Shown: positions 60,684 through 64,000 of the stretch, piece by piece | Position numbering within the stretch: the stretch's first letter is position 1 | Layout: each line of letters opens with the position of its first letter | Origin: an uncultured bacterium | GTDB lineage: Bacteria > Bacillota > Clostridia > Lachnospirales > Lachnospiraceae | Reading direction: 5' to 3' | Assembly: GCA_948467735.1 (NCBI GenBank) | Contig: CAOKFN010000012.1 | Coordinates: forward strand, 1 to 64,000 | DNA: 64,000 nt | Notes under the pieces: model-generated | What the model saw: only the letters and a program-made list of their open reading frames with translations | Databases searched by the model: none | What the model was told of the DNA's origin: nothing | Position numbers and translations under genes: made by a program

Positions 60684-62905
60684 CGGCTCAGTTCTTCTGT
60701 CAGCAGGTATGGAAGATTTGCAGGCTGGTTATATGCTGTGTTCTGCCATGCAACGCCTTCTCTGTAGGTCCTATTTTCCAGCAGGCAGGGGAACACATAT
60801 TCCGTAGCAATATTGGTGCTGTAAATACGGATTTTGCAGTTGTCTTTGGCATCCCGCACAATAAATTCTTCTCTCCAGTCGCCGTAGATATCCGCCACAA
60901 GTCCGGCATTCGCCTTGGTGCTGTTGTTCAGCTGCGTGCCTGACGCCAGCAGAATATTCTTCAGCTTCTTATTCTCCCAATCCCATTTCTGCACCCGGGG
61001 CACCAGTTCGTCGGAATTGTTGGAGTCAAACAGCTCCATCAGCAGATCCCCGTCCCAGTAAATGGAGAAATTAATGCTGGGCCGCGATATATCCGTGGCC
61101 TTTCCGTTACAGTCATATACCACGTCGCTGCTTGCGCTCCACATCTCGGCGCCGTCGTATCTGGGGTCAATATCCGCCGCCATGCCTCGGCCAATGTCCT
61201 TTTCCATCTTAACGCCCCAGATAATTTCTCCGGTCTGGGCATCGTGAAGCTCCAGTCCGTATGCCGCGGATTTTTCCTCATGGACGCCGAACATCTCCAG
61301 TCTGCCGTCATTATTCCAGTCGCTGACATGCATTGCGTCGCCGTGTCCCAAGCCTGTGGTATACATGGCCTGCCCGTCATTGTCCACTGTCAGCGAACCG
61401 TACATAATCTCATCATATCCGTCCCCGTCCACATCATTGATGGATAATTGATGATTTCCCTGTGCGGCATATCTGCTTTCGTTGGGCACGTCAAAAGCCC
61501 ACTGCATTTCCAGCTTACCGTTCACCAGCTTCCATGCCGTAAGCGTGGTTCTTCCATAATATCCCCGGCAGAAAATGGCGCTTGCGCTCCCGTCGTCCAA
61601 ATATCCCGTCCCCGCAAGGAAACGATCCGCCCTGTTGGCATAGCCGTCGTTATTTTCCGCAGGCGCGCCGTTTTTCAGGCCCCAATATCTAGTGTCATAG
61701 ATTCCTTTCTGCTCGTCGTAAGGTCCCCTCTCCGGAATATATTTGACCGTATCAATCATCTGTCCGGTCGCTCCGTCGAATGCGGTCAGATATTCCTGAC
61801 CAAGCACAATTCTGCCCAGTTTTCCGGAATGCTGTCTGAAGTCATACTCGGCGGGCGTCCCCTTTTTATCCGTAGGAAGGTCTTTTACGCTGACCTCGCC
61901 CACATGCCCTGTCTCCTTCAGATTCGCGTCAAAGGTGGTGGAACCATCCGCAGTCTTACAGATAAGCTCCGCTCTGCCGTCCCCGTCATAATCCCAAACT
62001 TGGAACTGGGTATAGTGGGCGCCGGAACGGATATTTAATCCCAAATCAATTCTCCACATCAGCTGCGCCCTGCCCTCCGCCAAGTCAATATCATAAGCGT
62101 CCAGAATCGTAGTGCCCGTGTAACCGTCATGGGCATTGTCCTTGGCATTATCCGGATACCATTTTACAATCAGCTCAAGCTGTCCGTCCCCGTCCAAATC
62201 ACCCACGGACATATCGTTGGAGGTGTATTGTGTCTCCACGCCGTCCGGCATTGTCTGGGCAGGAGGCGCCTGCAGCGTCAGCTCCTGATACATATCAGCC
62301 CAAGCTTTTGTCGTCTCCCCGCCTGTGGAGATTCCTTCGCTGGCAGTCAGCTTGTAGGTGTCGCCGGAACTGCCCGCCTCATCCATAAAGGAGGTACGGT
62401 TTCCCGTATAGACCGTTTCGCCGTTTCTTTCCAAGGTAAACACTATCTCTTTGGAATCTGCTTCATAGCATCTCCAGCTCACAAATATCCCTTGTTCCGC
62501 CTTCACCGCAGTCAGCGCTCTGTCGGAATAGGTTTCCGCAGGCGCATATTTTCCGATAGAAGATAATTCCCCGTATGTAGTGGTAATCTCCGGTGTAGGT
62601 TCCGGGGTCGGGGCCGGTGTTGGCGAAGGGGAGGGGCTGGGCGCAGGTTCTGCCGTGGGAGCGGCTGTTGGCTCTGCCGTAGGCGCCGCTGTCGGTTCCG
62701 CCGTGGGAGCCGCTTCCCCGTTTTCCCCCGAAGGGTTCTGGGATACGGACGCGTCGGCCGGTTCCTGAACCTGATTTCCGCAGGCGGATACGGTGAGCAT
62801 GACAACCGCCGCTAACGCGGAAAGCTTCCTTCCGTAGAAACCTCTTTTTTGAACTCTCCGCTCCGTATGTATGTCGTTCATACCCATATTTTTTTTGCGT
62901 AACAT
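60680..62905 (-). CDS. Rhamnogalacturonan lyase lipoprotein (PL11)
   Basis: A 741-residue enzyme of polysaccharide lyase family 11 (YesW/YesX-like), which cleaves rhamnogalacturonan I by beta-elimination. An N-terminal signal with lipobox SAC anchors it in the membrane, followed by a Thr/Pro/Ala/Glu-rich spacer (PTAEPTAAP repeats). The catalytic propeller has repeated calcium-type motifs (GDLDGDGQLE, DYDGDGRAE, NDVDGDGYDE, DWNNDGRLE). ATG 62905 has AAAGGAAGAG upstream, overlapping the GH105 stop, so the two are coupled. Confidence 0.92.
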   Translation of the reverse strand: MLRKKNMGMNDIHTERRVQKRGFYGRKLSALAAVVMLTVSACGNQVQEPADASVSQNPSGENGEAAPTAEPTAAPTAEPTAAPTAEPAPSPSPSPTPAPTPEPTPEITTTYGELSSIGKYAPAETYSDRALTAVKAEQGIFVSWRCYEADSKEIVFTLERNGETVYTGNRTSFMDEAGSSGDTYKLTASEGISTGGETTKAWADMYQELTLQAPPAQTMPDGVETQYTSNDMSVGDLDGDGQLELIVKWYPDNAKDNAHDGYTGTTILDAYDIDLAEGRAQLMWRIDLGLNIRSGAHYTQFQVWDYDGDGRAELICKTADGSTTFDANLKETGHVGEVSVKDLPTDKKGTPAEYDFRQHSGKLGRIVLGQEYLTAFDGATGQMIDTVKYIPERGPYDEQKGIYDTRYWGLKNGAPAENNDGYANRADRFLAGTGYLDDGSASAIFCRGYYGRTTLTAWKLVNGKLEMQWAFDVPNESRYAAQGNHQLSINDVDGDGYDEIMYGSLTVDNDGQAMYTTGLGHGDAMHVSDWNNDGRLEMFGVHEEKSAAYGLELHDAQTGEIIWGVKMEKDIGRGMAADIDPRYDGAEMWSASSDVVYDCNGKATDISRPSINFSIYWDGDLLMELFDSNNSDELVPRVQKWDWENKKLKNILLASGTQLNNSTKANAGLVADIYGDWREEFIVRDAKDNCKIRIYSTNIATEYVFPCLLENRTYREGVAWQNTAYNQPANLPYLLTEELSR

Positions 62906-62919
62906 ATGATCTCTTCCTT

Positions 62920-64000
62920 TCATTTCCCGCTCGGGGACCGCAGTGACGTCAAATACCGCATTTCCGAATAAGCCATGATATATGGACCGCTTCCCTTGCC
63001 CTCGTCCGTGCGATAGAATTTCTCCAATTCATAATTATTTTTGCCGCTGGCGTCCGCCCTCATATAGATATCCTTTAAGCCGTCCTCGTCCAGCTTTTCT
63101 TCCGTGATCCCCACGAAGGCCCTAACCGCCGCTTCCCGATATGTTTCATCCAGCCAGCCCTTCCTGATTCCTTTCAGGATAATATAGGACATCATTGCCG
63201 TGCCGCTGGTTTCCAGACGATTGGTTTCGGTCGCGGGCTGATCCGCCAGATTTGTCCACATACCGTTCTCCTTCTGGTATTTCAGGATTCCGTCTACGAA
63301 AAGTTTTAACGCCGCTTTTCTCTCTTCCAGATATTCCTCCGGCAGCACTTCCATCACATCCACCATGGCCATGCCGTACCAGCCCATGGATCTGGTCCAG
63401 AAGAAATTGCAGACGTCCTCCCTGCTGTTTCCGCCATGATAATACAGGCCGTTGGGCGCAAGCAGAGTCTTCGCAACCCAGCTGAAACGCTCCTGTACCA
63501 AGCTAAGCTGTTTTTTATCGCCGATTCGCGCCGCATGATGGGCCAAGAAGGGCTGCAGCATATAGATTCCGTCCAGCCAAAACCGGAACCTTGGCGTGTT
63601 CGCCCAGCCATGACAGTAATTATGGCCCAATTCTTCCGGCATATTTTCCAGACAGGGGGTATGCCCCGCGCTGTTCACATAGGTTTCGTCCGTCAAATGC
63701 TTATAAAGCAGCGCGGTTATCTCTCCATAGACGTCCCCGCCTTTGGAAAATCTCTCATAAAGCGCGGCTGTTTTATAGCAGTCCGCCCCATGACAGTCAA
63801 CATAACCGGCCCTCTCAAAGTCCAGCACCCAGCTTCCGTCCTCCTCCTGACGAATCATGCTGTCCAGATAGTCCTTCACATATTCATAATATACGCCGCC
63901 ATGCTCCGGGTCAAATTCGTATATATCATAAAGGCCTTCCATGATTACCCCGGTAAAATAGCTGTAGCTGTATAATAATTTATGGGTATTGGGCGAACGT
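62920..64000 (-). CDS. Unsaturated rhamnogalacturonyl hydrolase (GH105), 5' end beyond window
   Basis: The frame is open to the right edge: upstream of the internal ATG 63942 it continues with conserved residues (HKLLYSYSYFTGVIMEGL), so the true start is beyond 64000. It is a glycoside hydrolase family 105 (YteR-like) enzyme with an alpha/alpha barrel; the Asp in FWLDGIYM corresponds to the catalytic Asp of YteR. It releases unsaturated galacturonic acid from the disaccharides made by PL11, whose gene follows directly. Confidence 0.9.
   Translation of the reverse strand, partial: RSPNTHKLLYSYSYFTGVIMEGLYDIYEFDPEHGGVYYEYVKDYLDSMIRQEEDGSWVLDFERAGYVDCHGADCYKTAALYERFSKGGDVYGEITALLYKHLTDETYVNSAGHTPCLENMPEELGHNYCHGWANTPRFRFWLDGIYMLQPFLAHHAARIGDKKQLSLVQERFSWVAKTLLAPNGLYYHGGNSREDVCNFFWTRSMGWYGMAMVDVMEVLPEEYLEERKAALKLFVDGILKYQKENGMWTNLADQPATETNRLETSGTAMMSYIILKGIRKGWLDETYREAAVRAFVGITEEKLDEDGLKDIYMRADASGKNNYELEKFYRTDEGKGSGPYIMAYSEMRYLTSLRSPSGK

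Overview
The window reads as chromosomal DNA of an anaerobic gut Firmicute, most likely Lachnospiraceae (class Clostridia). This is an inference from gene content: a BlaI/M56 pair, a CprABC-like transporter with its two-component system, an Rpn-family nuclease, an AAA-ATPase/PD-(D/E)XK protein, DUF1576, DUF1846 and a PL11/GH105 rhamnogalacturonan module, combined with strong GGAGG ribosome binding sites and consensus TTGACA/TATAAT promoters. I saw no rRNA, tRNA or CRISPR array. Both edge genes are cut: a repeat-rich lipoprotein on the left and a GH105 hydrolase on the right.

Left third (1-19 kb). A small methyltransferase/acetyltransferase operon sits behind an upstream ORF and an attenuator-like terminator (0.8-2.7 kb). 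It is followed by an XRE-methyltransferase fusion, a P-loop kinase-like protein, small hypothetical and GNAT genes, ftsH with a long acidic tail, a DUF1846 gene, a BlaI/BlaR1-type pair under a near-ideal 28-bp palindromic operator, and a lantibiotic-type ABC transporter (ATPase, two permeases, small membrane protein) divergent from a response regulator/histidine kinase pair.

Middle (19-40 kb). A minus-strand tellurium/stress (ter) cluster reads: HtrA-like protease fused to a YceG-like domain, rhomboid protease, YceG, TelA, four TerD-family proteins, and a P-type calcium-type ATPase. Just upstream are a coiled-coil/SHOCT protein, an AAA-ATPase/PD-(D/E)XK protein, two decaying MutS-like genes and a pair of ABC exporter half-transporters.

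Right part (41-64 kb). An Rpn-family nuclease and a manC-manA operon each follow nearly the same promoter plus structured leader, including a helix that hides the ribosome binding site; this shared leader is the most interesting regulatory signal in the window. Between them is a minus-strand block of secreted proteins (substrate-binding lipoprotein with an N-terminal sensor-like half, C39-like peptidase, lipoprotein, small Cys/His protein) flanked by two broken copies of an S26 signal-peptidase gene. Housekeeping genes follow (yitT-type, trxA, trmB, a D,D-carboxypeptidase, an exonuclease, an alpha/beta hydrolase, proS, DUF1576), then the pectin module.

Dispersed features: a 62-bp intergenic repeat in three copies with compensatory changes in its hairpin, a smaller palindrome in the leaders of three minus-strand genes, and several pseudogene fragments. 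All function statements rest on reading motifs by eye; no database search was possible.
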